Below, one piece after another: positions 32,350 through 41,839 of a stretch of 64,000 nt of DNA (positions within the stretch are counted from its first letter, which is position 1; every line of letters begins with the position of its first letter). This stretch comes from Bacteroidota bacterium (GTDB lineage: Bacteria; Bacteroidota; Bacteroidia; Chitinophagales; Chitinophagaceae), in assembly GCA_947456625.1 (NCBI GenBank), contig CANGQJ010000004.1, forward strand, positions 124,001 to 188,000, read 5' to 3'. The notes under the pieces are model-generated. The model had not been told where the DNA came from. It saw nothing but the letters and a program-made list of their open reading frames with translations, and searched no databases. The translations under genes were made by a program, and so were the position numbers.

Positions 32350-32799
32350 CTATACTGTTGGAGTAGTATCCGTTGTTGGCTCAGTAAAAAGTGTTTGAGG
32401 AGTAGCTACGACAGGAGCTGCAACTGGTGCCGCTACTTTTTTAGCTACTTTCTTTTTAGCTGCTGGTTTTTTAGCAACAACTTTCTTAGCTGCTGGTTTT
32501 TTAGCAACAACTTTTTTAGTAACCGCTTTTTTTACAACTTTCTTAGTTGCTTTTTTAGCTGCTGGTTTTTTAGCAACAACTTTTTTAGCAACAACTTTTT
32601 TAGTAGCCGCTTTTTTTACAACTTTCTTAGTTGCTTTTTTAGCTGCAGGCTTTTTAGCAACAACTTTTTTTGCTGCTGCTTTTTTAACTACTTTCTTAGC
32701 TGCTTTTTTAGGAGCCGCTTTTTTTACAACTTTCTTAGTTGCTTTTTTAGCAACAGCTTTTTTAGCTGGAGCTGCTTTTTTCTTGCTTGACTTTGCCAT
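32350..32799 (-). CDS. Lys/Ala/Val-rich histone H1-like repeat protein
   Basis: Degenerate repeats of KKVVAKKPAAKKATKKVVKKAA over most of 149 aa; highly basic; low complexity. Confidence 0.8.
   Translation of the reverse strand: MAKSSKKKAAPAKKAVAKKATKKVVKKAAPKKAAKKVVKKAAAKKVVAKKPAAKKATKKVVKKAATKKVVAKKVVAKKPAAKKATKKVVKKAVTKKVVAKKPAAKKVVAKKPAAKKKVAKKVAAPVAAPVVATPQTLFTEPTTDTTPTV
32450..32790. repeat. Degenerate tandem repeats encoding the AKK-rich domain
   Basis: Recurring blocks such as ttttttacaactttcttagttgcttttttagc(tgctggttttttagcaacaac). Confidence 0.85.
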
Positions 32800-32903
32800 G
32801 GAGGTTATTTTAATTTAGTTAGTAATTTAAATTTTTATAAAATTACATTGTTTTATTGAGACAAAATAAAAACAATTTATTTTTTTAGCATTAGCTTTGT
32901 TTT

Positions 32904-33269
32904 ATGCAAACACCTGTCACCCTTGTTTTGGGAGCATCTCCCAATCCCGAACGTTATAGTTTTTTAGCAACCAATTTACTTAATGATAAAGGGTATCAAG
33001 TTTATCCCTTTGGAGTAAAAAAAGGAAACATTAGCAATACATCCATTTTAAATGAATGGCCAAAAAATGGAACTATTGATACGGTGACTTTATATGTTGG
33101 ACCAGCAGGTCAGCTTGAATATTATGATGCTATTATTAATTTGGCGCCAAGGCGAATTATTTTTAATCCAGGCACTGAAAACCCTGATTTACAAGCATTA
33201 GCAGCATCTAAAGGGATTGAAACTGTTGTAGCTTGCACCTTGGTGATGCTCAAAACTGGACAGTATTAA
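32904..33269 (+). CDS. CoA-binding domain protein (YccU-like)
   Basis: LVLGASPNPERYSFLATNLL, GYQVYPFGVKKG, NPGTENPDLQALAASKGIETVVACTLVML. Confidence 0.88.
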   Translation: MQTPVTLVLGASPNPERYSFLATNLLNDKGYQVYPFGVKKGNISNTSILNEWPKNGTIDTVTLYVGPAGQLEYYDAIINLAPRRIIFNPGTENPDLQALAASKGIETVVACTLVMLKTGQY

Positions 33270-33274
33270 ACTGT

Positions 33275-34819
33275 TTATTGCTTCCATTTCCCCCAACTAG
33301 ACCTGTCCAAACAGCGGTACTGTATGGCTTCGCTGATATGATTGGCTCTTATAATTTTGGAAGCTTCCAGGTCCGCAATGGTACGTGCAACTCGAATAAT
33401 CCGATCATGTGCTCTTGCGCTTAATTCAAATTTTTCCATTGCATTTTTAAGTAATTCATTTGCATCTTTATTGATGATACCATAAATTTTAAGCATGGAT
33501 TTGTCCATTTGGGCATTGGTTGATGTATTTGGCGATTGAGCAAACCTTTCATTTTGTATTGCCCTGGCTTTTTTTACATGCTTAGCTATTTCATCTGATG
33601 TCATAGGGTTGTGTTCACTTTGTAGCTCGGCAAATGAAACTGGAGCTAGTTCAAGGTGAAGGTCAATTCGGTCTAGCAGGGGCCCTGAAATTTTATGTAA
33701 ATATCTTTGAATAGCAGTACTACTACAAATACACTGCTTTGTGGGATGATTGTAAAAGCCACAGGGACAGGGGTTCATAGCAGCAATAAGCATAAAACTT
33801 GCTGGATAGCTTAAACTCATCTTAGCTCTTGATATATGAATGATTCCTTCTTCCATAGGTTGCCTTAATACCTCTATTACATTTCTTTTAAATTCAGGAA
33901 GCTCGTCCAAAAACAATACGCCATTATGCGCTAAGGATATTTCACCAGGCTGGGGATAGCTGCCACCTCCAATCATGGCGATGTCTGAGATAGCATGATG
34001 GGGTTGTCTAAATGGTCGTTCATATATTAATTGATGTAGGTTTAAACCTTTACCAGTAACACTATATATTTGAGTAGTTTCAATGGCCTCCGTATTGGTT
34101 AATGGCGGTAAAATAGACACTATACTTTTTGCAAGCATGGTTTTACCTGCACCCGGTGGTCCAATCATGATTAAATTATGTCCGCCAGCACTTGCAATTT
34201 CAAGTGCTCTTTTGCCATAGGCCTGTCCTTTAATTTCTTCCAACAGAACGGGGGATTTGTTTGAAATTATAGTGGTTAAATTTTTTTCATTGGATTGTTC
34301 ACTTAAACTTCCATTTGTTAAAAAATGAACTACTTCGCTTAAATGACTAAATCCAAAAATTGGAATTCCACTTATAATGCTTGCTTCGGAATAATTTTGA
34401 ATAGGAAGTATTATGGCAGCTAGCCCTTCCGATTTTGCTTTAATGGTCATGGTAAGTGCGCCTTTAATTGGATATAATAAACCATCAAGTCCTAGTTCTC
34501 CCATAATTAGTAATTGATCCAATGCAATTAAGCTGGTTAATTGCTCCGATGCGGCTATAAGTCCAATGGCAATGGGTAAATCAAATGCCGAACCTGTTTT
34601 TCTTAAATCTGCGGGAGAAAGATTTATTAAAATTTTAGTTCTGGGCATGTGAAAGCCATTTGCTTTAATGGCACTTTCGGTACGGTCCAAACTTTCTTTA
34701 ATAGCAATGTCCGGCAGGCCCACTACACTATAGCCCTGACCCATGCTTACGTTAATTTCAATGGTAATAATAATGGCTTGAATGCCTAGAAGGGCGCTAC
34801 CTTTAATTTTTAAGAGCAT
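33275..34819 (-). CDS. YifB family Mg-chelatase-like AAA ATPase (ComM)
   Basis: VVGLPDIAIKESLDR, GPPGAGKTMLAKS, GGGSYPQPGEISLAHNGVLFLDELPEF, AAMNPCPCGFY. Confidence 0.95.
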   Translation of the reverse strand: MLLKIKGSALLGIQAIIITIEINVSMGQGYSVVGLPDIAIKESLDRTESAIKANGFHMPRTKILINLSPADLRKTGSAFDLPIAIGLIAASEQLTSLIALDQLLIMGELGLDGLLYPIKGALTMTIKAKSEGLAAIILPIQNYSEASIISGIPIFGFSHLSEVVHFLTNGSLSEQSNEKNLTTIISNKSPVLLEEIKGQAYGKRALEIASAGGHNLIMIGPPGAGKTMLAKSIVSILPPLTNTEAIETTQIYSVTGKGLNLHQLIYERPFRQPHHAISDIAMIGGGSYPQPGEISLAHNGVLFLDELPEFKRNVIEVLRQPMEEGIIHISRAKMSLSYPASFMLIAAMNPCPCGFYNHPTKQCICSSTAIQRYLHKISGPLLDRIDLHLELAPVSFAELQSEHNPMTSDEIAKHVKKARAIQNERFAQSPNTSTNAQMDKSMLKIYGIINKDANELLKNAMEKFELSARAHDRIIRVARTIADLEASKIIRANHISEAIQYRCLDRSSWGKWKQ

Positions 34820-34887
34820 TTTATTTTGCTCAAAATATAGAACTAGAAATGCATTAATTTAATAGTATTAATACTTAAAAAGAAATG

Positions 34888-36201
34888 TTAAAGCGCATCC
34901 AGTAAATCTACAACACCTTCTCTTTCTAAAATCAAATAGCCAATACGGTCTTGGCTAATGCCAGGTGTTAGCTGGTATTTAAATTGCAATTCCTTATCCT
35001 GAACAATGGTTTCAAAATAACTAAATTGTATGTTTTTGTGCTGCGTTAATTTGTCGCTGATTTCGTATAAATGGGTAGATAAAATAAATATACTAGTATT
35101 TAGTTTTTGTAAACCTGTAATTACCTTGGTACTACATTTCATAGCATCAATGATATTAGTGCCTTTAAACAGTTCGTCAATTAAAACACAGTTCTTTTTC
35201 CCATTGTTAATTTTAAGTACCGTGTTTTTAATTCTTTGTACTTCGTTGTAAAAATAACTTTCCCCCTTTGTCACATTGTCTGCAATATTTAAATTGGTAA
35301 TAAGCCCATCCATGGTGGTTAGGGTTATTTTAGATGCTGGTGCGCCCATGCCAATATGAGACAGGTAAACAACAATACCAATGGTTTTTATAAATGTACT
35401 TTTACCAGCCATATTAGCTCCAGTTAAAAATAAAAAGTTTTTTTGTGGCGAAAGAGTAAGGTTATTTCCTACTGCATTATTTACCAAAGGATGTACTGCT
35501 TGTGTTACTTCCAAATATGGCTTGGTATCCTCTATCCAATTGGGGAAGTTGAAATTATAATTCACATGCGCTTTGGATAAACTATATAGTGCATCAAGTT
35601 CATAAAAGTGATTCAATAATATTTTGGTATTGCTTTTATAGTGATAATAAAAAAAATGAGCAATACTAAGAATATCCTGGACGTTGGTAATTTTTTGTTG
35701 ATCTAGTAAAAAACTTATTTCTGAATTAGTTACTAGTTTTTTGATTTGAGCCACTAATTTTTGAATGACTGGGTTGTTGTTTTCGTTTTCAAATTGGCTT
35801 ATAAATTGCATTAAGCTTTGAATGAAAATAACCAAATGTTCCACAGAATATTTTAACAAGGAATAGTCTGCTTTATTCCAAAATATATACCAAAAAGCAC
35901 TTGGCAAACTGGTTTGATTGGGAATAGTTTTAAAGCTGGTTTCAAAAAATTTTTCAATTACCAAACAGGTGCCATTGGTTATTTTCATGGCTTCCAACTG
36001 TTTCATGTTAATGATAAAAACGCGCAGGGCTTCCTGTCTGTTTGTTATTTTTTCTATGCCATCTAGGGGGTGGTATAAATAATGATCTAATTGAAACTTT
36101 CCTCCATTGGATTTGCAAAAGTTTAAATGACTTGCTAGGCCAATATTTTCGGCATTGTCAAATAGTCCAATATCCTGCAATGTAATTTTGTCAACTTGCA
36201 T
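34888..36201 (-). CDS. MutS-related ATPase, short (no mismatch-recognition domain)
   Basis: Walker A TGANMAGKSTFIKTIG, CVLIDELFKGTN, FILSTHLYEI; 437 aa with core and ATPase domains only. Confidence 0.9.
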   Translation of the reverse strand: MQVDKITLQDIGLFDNAENIGLASHLNFCKSNGGKFQLDHYLYHPLDGIEKITNRQEALRVFIINMKQLEAMKITNGTCLVIEKFFETSFKTIPNQTSLPSAFWYIFWNKADYSLLKYSVEHLVIFIQSLMQFISQFENENNNPVIQKLVAQIKKLVTNSEISFLLDQQKITNVQDILSIAHFFYYHYKSNTKILLNHFYELDALYSLSKAHVNYNFNFPNWIEDTKPYLEVTQAVHPLVNNAVGNNLTLSPQKNFLFLTGANMAGKSTFIKTIGIVVYLSHIGMGAPASKITLTTMDGLITNLNIADNVTKGESYFYNEVQRIKNTVLKINNGKKNCVLIDELFKGTNIIDAMKCSTKVITGLQKLNTSIFILSTHLYEISDKLTQHKNIQFSYFETIVQDKELQFKYQLTPGISQDRIGYLILEREGVVDLLDAL

Positions 36202-36225
36202 GCCTACATTTATTTAAACTTATTA

Positions 36226-37566
36226 TTATCCTCGGTCAAACTGAAGTCTGGATCCTTTTGTTTCTTCGTTAAAAGAACCTTGGTGGTATACCAAATTTCC
36301 ATTTACAAATGTGCTTTCAACTTGAAAAGGGAAACTAGTGCCTAGTAATGGACTCCATCCGCATTTGTATAAAATATTTTCCTTAGTAATAGTGTAAGGA
36401 TTTTCTTTAATCAAGACTAAATCTGCAAAGTAACCTTCTCTAATAAATCCACGTTCCTTAATTTGAAAACATGTAGCCACCGCATGACTCATTTTTTCAA
36501 CTACTTTTTCCATACTTATTTTTCCTTCATTTACATACTTAAGCATTAGCATTAAAGCATGTTGAACCAATGGAAGTCCAGCATGTGCATGGATATAGGC
36601 TTCTTGTTTCTCTTCCCAAGTATGCGGAGCATGATCGGTAGCTATGATGTCTAAGCGGTCATCCAATAATGCTTCCCATAGCGCTTTTTTATTTTCTGGG
36701 GCTTTAATGGCTGGGTTACATTTTATTAAATTGCCTAAAGTTGCATAATCGTTGGAAGTGAAATGCAAATGATGTACACAAACTTCGGAGGTAATTCTTT
36801 TGTCTTTTAAAGGACGCAAGTTGGAGAATAATTGTAATTCTTTTGCCGTGCTAATATGTAAAATATGTAGTCTGGTATCAAATTTTTGTGCTAACTGAAT
36901 TGCTTTCCAAGAGGATTCAAAACAAGCTTCCTCGTTTCTAATTATGGGATGGTCCGAGGGTTCTAAATTTGCTTTAGCTGCTTCTAATGCTGCCTTATTT
37001 TTCTTAATAATACTTTCCTCTTCACAATGTGTAGCAATTAATAATTCTGATTTACTAAAAATGTTTTCTAAAATAATAGGGTTGTCTACCAATAAATTTC
37101 CAGTAGAAGATCCCATGAAAATTTTTATACCGCAAACATCGTTTTTCTTTTGATTGGTTTTTAAAACTTCTTCTATGTTTTCTTGAGACGTGCCCATAAA
37201 AAACGAATAGTTGGCCAGTGAATTTTGAGATCCAATAGTATATTTTGCCTCTAGTAATTCTTGTGTAAATGTAGGAGGGTTGGTATTTGGCATTTCCATA
37301 AAGCTGGTCACACCGCCAGCTACAGCTGCTTTTGCTTCGGTGTAAATATTGGCTTTATGTGTTAATCCTGGTTCTCTAAAATGCACTTGATCATCAATAA
37401 CACCAGGTAATAAAAATTGACCCGTACCGTCTATCTCAATTACATTATGGTGGGTATTAATACTTGCGGCAATTTTTTCAATTCGACCATTTAAGATAAG
37501 CACATCGCCATTGACGCTAGCGCCTTCGTTAACGATGGTTGTGTTTTTGATAAGGTAACCCTTCAT
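36226..37566 (-). CDS. Dihydroorotase (amidohydrolase)
   Basis: PGVIDDQVHFREPGLTHKANI, GVTSFMEMPNTNPPT, ATHCEEE, LHILHISTAKEL, ATDHAPHTWEEK. Confidence 0.93.
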   Translation of the reverse strand: MKGYLIKNTTIVNEGASVNGDVLILNGRIEKIAASINTHHNVIEIDGTGQFLLPGVIDDQVHFREPGLTHKANIYTEAKAAVAGGVTSFMEMPNTNPPTFTQELLEAKYTIGSQNSLANYSFFMGTSQENIEEVLKTNQKKNDVCGIKIFMGSSTGNLLVDNPIILENIFSKSELLIATHCEEESIIKKNKAALEAAKANLEPSDHPIIRNEEACFESSWKAIQLAQKFDTRLHILHISTAKELQLFSNLRPLKDKRITSEVCVHHLHFTSNDYATLGNLIKCNPAIKAPENKKALWEALLDDRLDIIATDHAPHTWEEKQEAYIHAHAGLPLVQHALMLMLKYVNEGKISMEKVVEKMSHAVATCFQIKERGFIREGYFADLVLIKENPYTITKENILYKCGWSPLLGTSFPFQVESTFVNGNLVYHQGSFNEETKGSRLQFDRG

Positions 37567-37570
37567 GATA

Positions 37571-38326
37571 TTAGTTCTCTATGTGAATCGTAAAATAAAT
37601 AAAGTTGGAACTTATTTTATCTAAACTGCTTACTAAAGGAAATTTAGGATCGCCGGTTTTTCTTAAATCCTTAAGTCCGTAACTAAATTTAACCTCTGGT
37701 GAAATAGTAGCGTATCTTAAATAAAAACTGGTACCAAGTCCAACTTCGTATGCCATGTCGTTTCCACTTAATACATTTGGGTAAGAGGAGGTAGTGTTCA
37801 CAGTAGCTGCTTTTTCAGCGCCTAAATCAAAGCCAAACTTAATACCTGTAATTAAATAATGACGCATTATATCCTGGTGCTTAAAAGCAGTGTATCTGTC
37901 GGATTGAATTTTAAAACCAATTGGTACATCAATGATAACCGATGGTATGGCATAGGTAGAGGCTACGCTATCACTTGGAGGAAGCGTGGTATAGGTAAAT
38001 GTGTTTCTGTTTCCAGATATCAATAAAGTGGGATTGGCTCTAAGTAAAATGTGATTGGTTAATTTTAATGTCCCACTTAAACCCAAACTAATATACATAG
38101 TTTGAATGGGTTTGATATTATTTACCGCACCAGTAGGTGGCACTAAAAAATTTGTATTTCGCTTAAAGGATAAGAAGCTGTTGGTCATACCTAAGCTCAT
38201 ACCCAAATAGTAAGGAAGGTCGTCGTGATCGGGTTGAAAAACTTCCTCGGTTTGTGAAAATGCAGCCGTTGCAAATCCTAATAATACCGCCAATAAAATT
38301 ATTTGCTTCCGCAATAAATGCTGCAT
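37571..38326 (-). CDS. porT: PorT family outer-membrane protein (type IX secretion)
   Basis: Signal peptide; LPYYLGMSLGMTNSFLSFKRNTNF; directly downstream of ubiE, a common Bacteroidota arrangement. Confidence 0.8.
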   Translation of the reverse strand: MQHLLRKQIILLAVLLGFATAAFSQTEEVFQPDHDDLPYYLGMSLGMTNSFLSFKRNTNFLVPPTGAVNNIKPIQTMYISLGLSGTLKLTNHILLRANPTLLISGNRNTFTYTTLPPSDSVASTYAIPSVIIDVPIGFKIQSDRYTAFKHQDIMRHYLITGIKFGFDLGAEKAATVNTTSSYPNVLSGNDMAYEVGLGTSFYLRYATISPEVKFSYGLKDLRKTGDPKFPLVSSLDKISSNFIYFTIHIEN

Positions 38327-39042
38327 ATTCCTAAACTTAGTTTTTGTTGAGATACTTGTTTGAATCCCGCTCTTTCAAAAGTAGTTAAAAAGGCGTTTCC
38401 TTCGGGAAAAGCAATGACACTTTTATTCAAGTAGGCATAGGCTTCCTTGTTTCCAGAGAATATTTTGCCAATGGTTGGGGTAATCCAGTTCATATATAAG
38501 CTATAAATTGGCTTGAAAAGCTTATTGGTAGGCTGTGAAAACTCCAAAATAACTAGTTTACTGTCAGGCTTTAATACCCTATAAATTTCCCTTAAACCTT
38601 TTTCCAAATTGGCAAAATTGCGTACCCCAAAAGCAACCATGGCGCCGTCAAAAAGGGCATCCTCAAATGGGATATCGGTACTATCGCCCAAAACCAGTTT
38701 AATTTTATGGGATAGGCCTTTTTGTTCTATTTTAATTTTACCATATTGCATCATACCCTCCGAAATATCCATACCGGTTATTTGTTCCGGGCAAATACGT
38801 TTATTTGCCATCAAAGCCATATCGGCAGTGCCTGTTGCGATATCTAGTAAATGATGAAGTTTAGTTTTTCCAAACTTGTCAATTGCTTTTTTTCTCCAAC
38901 CTTGGTCAATGCCTAGGCTTAAAAAACGGTTCAAGAAATCATACCTTTTTGCAATTGAATTAAACATACTTGCAACCTGATCTTTCTTTCCTGCATCGCT
39001 CCCAGCATAAGGAACAATTTTATCGTGTGCGAATTCACTCAT
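38299..39042 (-). CDS. ubiE: Demethylmenaquinone methyltransferase
   Basis: MFNSIAKRYDFLNRFLSLGIDQGWRKKAI, LLDIATGTADMAL, VAFGVRNFANLEKGLREIYRVLKP. Confidence 0.95.
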   Translation of the reverse strand: MSEFAHDKIVPYAGSDAGKKDQVASMFNSIAKRYDFLNRFLSLGIDQGWRKKAIDKFGKTKLHHLLDIATGTADMALMANKRICPEQITGMDISEGMMQYGKIKIEQKGLSHKIKLVLGDSTDIPFEDALFDGAMVAFGVRNFANLEKGLREIYRVLKPDSKLVILEFSQPTNKLFKPIYSLYMNWITPTIGKIFSGNKEAYAYLNKSVIAFPEGNAFLTTFERAGFKQVSQQKLSLGICSIYCGSK

Positions 39043-39082
39043 GCTGCAAAGATATTGAATTTGTGGGTTATCTTCGTAGTGC

Positions 39083-40006
39083 ATGAAAGCTAGGATTTAT
39101 AAATCTACAGGTAGTTGGTACACCGTGAAAGCGGAGGATGGAATGTTTTATCAAGCCCGCATAAAAGGGGTGATAAAATTAGACAATCGAACCTCTACAA
39201 ACCCTATTGCGGTTGGGGATTGGGTGATTTGTGAAACTGAGGAAGATCAGCCAACACTCATGATTAATGATATTTTGGACCGAGATAATTATGTAGCAAG
39301 ACAATCTCCCCATAATAAAAGACAACAACATATTATTGCTTCAAATTTGGATCAATCTATATTATTGGCAACTTTGAAATCTCCTAAAACATCACAGGGG
39401 TTTATTGATCGGTTTTTAATTTCTTGTGAGGCATTTCATATACCAGCTATTATTGTATTTAATAAGTCGGATATCTATGGTGAAAAAGAAATGGCTGTTT
39501 ATGAGTTTATGAAAGAAATGTATGAAGCCATTGGTTACCAAGTTTTTTTAATAAGTATTGAAAAGCAAATTGGATTAGACCTTTTAATAAAATTATTGGA
39601 AAACAAAACTACTTTAGTGAGCGGACATAGTGGTGTTGGGAAATCCTCATTTATTAATTATTTGTTTCCCGAATTAGATATCAATACACAGGAAGTAAGT
39701 GATTGGAGTGGGAAAGGAATGCACACCACTACATTTGCTCAAATGTATGATTTGCCAAATGGTGGTTCTGTAATTGATACTCCAGGTATGCGCGAATTGG
39801 CACTTGCTAATATGGAGAAAGAAGTTTTAGCGCAGTATTTTCCCGAAATGCGTGAAAAAATGAGCGGCTGTCAATTTAATAATTGCCAACATATAAACGA
39901 ACCAGGTTGTGCTGTGAAAGCCGCTGTAGAAAAGGGTTTAATTACCGAAGCTCGTTTTTTTAGCTATGTAGATTTATGGCATGGAATTGAGCACCATAAA
40001 TATTAA
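39083..40006 (+). CDS. rsgA: Ribosome small-subunit-dependent GTPase A
   Basis: Circularly permuted GTPase: NKSD then GHSGVGKSSFIN then DTPGMRELAL; zinc motif CQFNNCQHINEPGCAV. Confidence 0.95.
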   Translation: MKARIYKSTGSWYTVKAEDGMFYQARIKGVIKLDNRTSTNPIAVGDWVICETEEDQPTLMINDILDRDNYVARQSPHNKRQQHIIASNLDQSILLATLKSPKTSQGFIDRFLISCEAFHIPAIIVFNKSDIYGEKEMAVYEFMKEMYEAIGYQVFLISIEKQIGLDLLIKLLENKTTLVSGHSGVGKSSFINYLFPELDINTQEVSDWSGKGMHTTTFAQMYDLPNGGSVIDTPGMRELALANMEKEVLAQYFPEMREKMSGCQFNNCQHINEPGCAVKAAVEKGLITEARFFSYVDLWHGIEHHKY

Positions 40007-40039
40007 TTCGCTCCATTATATTTTTTACGAATATTTTTT

Positions 40040-40576
40040 TTATTTTTTAGGCGCATCGTTTACATGTGTTAGCCAGCTTGCATATTTTACATAATTATTG
40101 GAAATGCGGTTTATCTCTCCATTAATAAGTTCCTCACTTGCCATTTTTACTTTTTTTGCAGGAACACCAGCATAAATACTTCCAGCTTCAACAATTGTGC
40201 CTTCTAAAACTACAGCACCTGCCGCAATTATTGCATTGGAATTTACAACACAACCATCCATTACAATACTACCCATGCCAATTAACACATGGTCATGAAT
40301 GGTGCAGCCGTGTACCATTGCGTTATGGCCAATAGAAACATGATTACCAATACTAGTTGGATGTTTTAAATAAGTACAGTGAATGATGGCTCCATCTTGC
40401 ACGTTTACTTTATTGCCCATTTTGATATAATGTACATCGCCCCTTATTACGGCATTAAACCAAACGGAGCATTCATTGCCCATTATAACGTCTCCCAAAA
40501 TGGTAGCATTGGGTGCAATAAAACAATTTTCACCAAATTGAGGTTCTTTTCCTTGAACTGCTAGTATGGTTGCCAT
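40040..40576 (-). CDS. Gamma carbonic anhydrase family protein
   Basis: Left-handed beta-helix hexapeptides; IRGDVHYIKMGNKVNVQDGAIIHCT, GHNAMVHGCTI, GMGSIVMDG. Confidence 0.92.
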   Translation of the reverse strand: MATILAVQGKEPQFGENCFIAPNATILGDVIMGNECSVWFNAVIRGDVHYIKMGNKVNVQDGAIIHCTYLKHPTSIGNHVSIGHNAMVHGCTIHDHVLIGMGSIVMDGCVVNSNAIIAAGAVVLEGTIVEAGSIYAGVPAKKVKMASEELINGEINRISNNYVKYASWLTHVNDAPKK

Positions 40577-40610
40577 AAAAATGCGACTTTTGTATTGCAA
40601 TTTAGTCCTA

Positions 40611-41810
40611 ATGACAACAATAAACAATAGACAACTTTTTTTTCAGCATTTGGCTCAAACATCCGATAAGCCAATTGGCATTGAAGTAGCAACCGCTAAT
40701 GGTGTTTATATTCATGATGTAGATGGAAAAAAATATATGGACATGATTGCAGGATTTAGCGTTTGCAATATTGGGCATAGTCATCCTGCTGTAATTCATG
40801 CCATTAAAGAGCAGGTTGAAAAATACATGCATGTTATTGTTTATGGTGAATTTGTGCAGGCACCTCAAGTGCAATATGCAAAAGCGCTATCTTCATTTTT
40901 ACCAGCACAATTACAATCGGTTTATTTTACAAATAGCGGAGCAGAAGCAACCGAGGGAGCCATGAAACTCGCTAAGCGTGTTACGGGGCGTACTAAAATA
41001 GTTGCATTTGAAGGCGCATATCATGGAAGTACGCAAGGTGCTTTAAGTGTAATTGGCGATGAATATTTTAGAAATGCATTTAGGCCTTTACTTCCCGATA
41101 TCTTGCATTTGCGTTATAATAATTTCGAAGACATTGAATTAATTGATAATAAAGTGGCATGTGTGATTGTAGAATTGGTTCAGGCGGAAACAGGAATTAC
41201 ACCAGCTAGTAAGGAATGGATTATTGCATTAAAAAATAAATGTGAATCCCTATGTGCTGTTTTAATTATAGATGAAATTCAATCGGGGTTTGGTCGTACA
41301 GGAACCTTATTTGCATTTGAACAATATGGCATTACCCCTGATATTTTATTAGTAGGAAAAGCATTAGGTGGGGGACTTCCATTGGGTGCTTTTATTGCAA
41401 ACCCTAAAATGATGTCTGCTTTAACCAATAGTCCTGTACTAGGCCATATTACTACCTTTGGAGGCAATCCGGTGGCTTGTGCTGCAGGAAAAGCGGCACT
41501 TGAAATTTTACATCAAAGTGGTTGGATAGAAGCGGTTAAAGAAAAAGAAAATTATTTATTAGCACATTTGCATCACCCTGCAATTTTGCATCGGAATCAT
41601 ATGGGTTTATGGATGTCCTTGCAATTTGAAAGTGCAGCATTGACAAAAAAAATTGCTGCTGCTTGCATTGAAAATGGAATTATTACAGATTGGTTTTTAT
41701 TTGCAGAGGATCGTATTCGAATTGCACCACCATTGTCCATTACAATAGACGAATTAATTATTGCTATAGAAAAAATCATTGCAAGTATTAATCAAGCCAT
41801 TGCAAAATAA
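40611..41810 (+). CDS. Class III PLP-dependent aminotransferase (acetylornithine/aspartate aminotransferase family)
   Basis: YFTNSGAEATEGAMKLAKR, IIDEIQSGFGRTG, LLVGKALGGGLPLGAFIA. Confidence 0.92.
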   Translation: MTTINNRQLFFQHLAQTSDKPIGIEVATANGVYIHDVDGKKYMDMIAGFSVCNIGHSHPAVIHAIKEQVEKYMHVIVYGEFVQAPQVQYAKALSSFLPAQLQSVYFTNSGAEATEGAMKLAKRVTGRTKIVAFEGAYHGSTQGALSVIGDEYFRNAFRPLLPDILHLRYNNFEDIELIDNKVACVIVELVQAETGITPASKEWIIALKNKCESLCAVLIIDEIQSGFGRTGTLFAFEQYGITPDILLVGKALGGGLPLGAFIANPKMMSALTNSPVLGHITTFGGNPVACAAGKAALEILHQSGWIEAVKEKENYLLAHLHHPAILHRNHMGLWMSLQFESAALTKKIAAACIENGIITDWFLFAEDRIRIAPPLSITIDELIIAIEKIIASINQAIAK

Positions 41811-41839
41811 AAATAAAATTTCAGTGCTGTATTAAATGA

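Noticed and set aside
32341-32790. Plus-strand 149-aa ORF rich in Phe/Ser/Asn/Cys
   Set aside because: Exact antisense of the AKK-repeat gene; composition is an artefact of the repeated codons.
32450-32790. Possible CRISPR-like array
   Set aside because: Repeats are degenerate, in frame and contiguous, with no unique spacers; they encode the AKK-rich protein.
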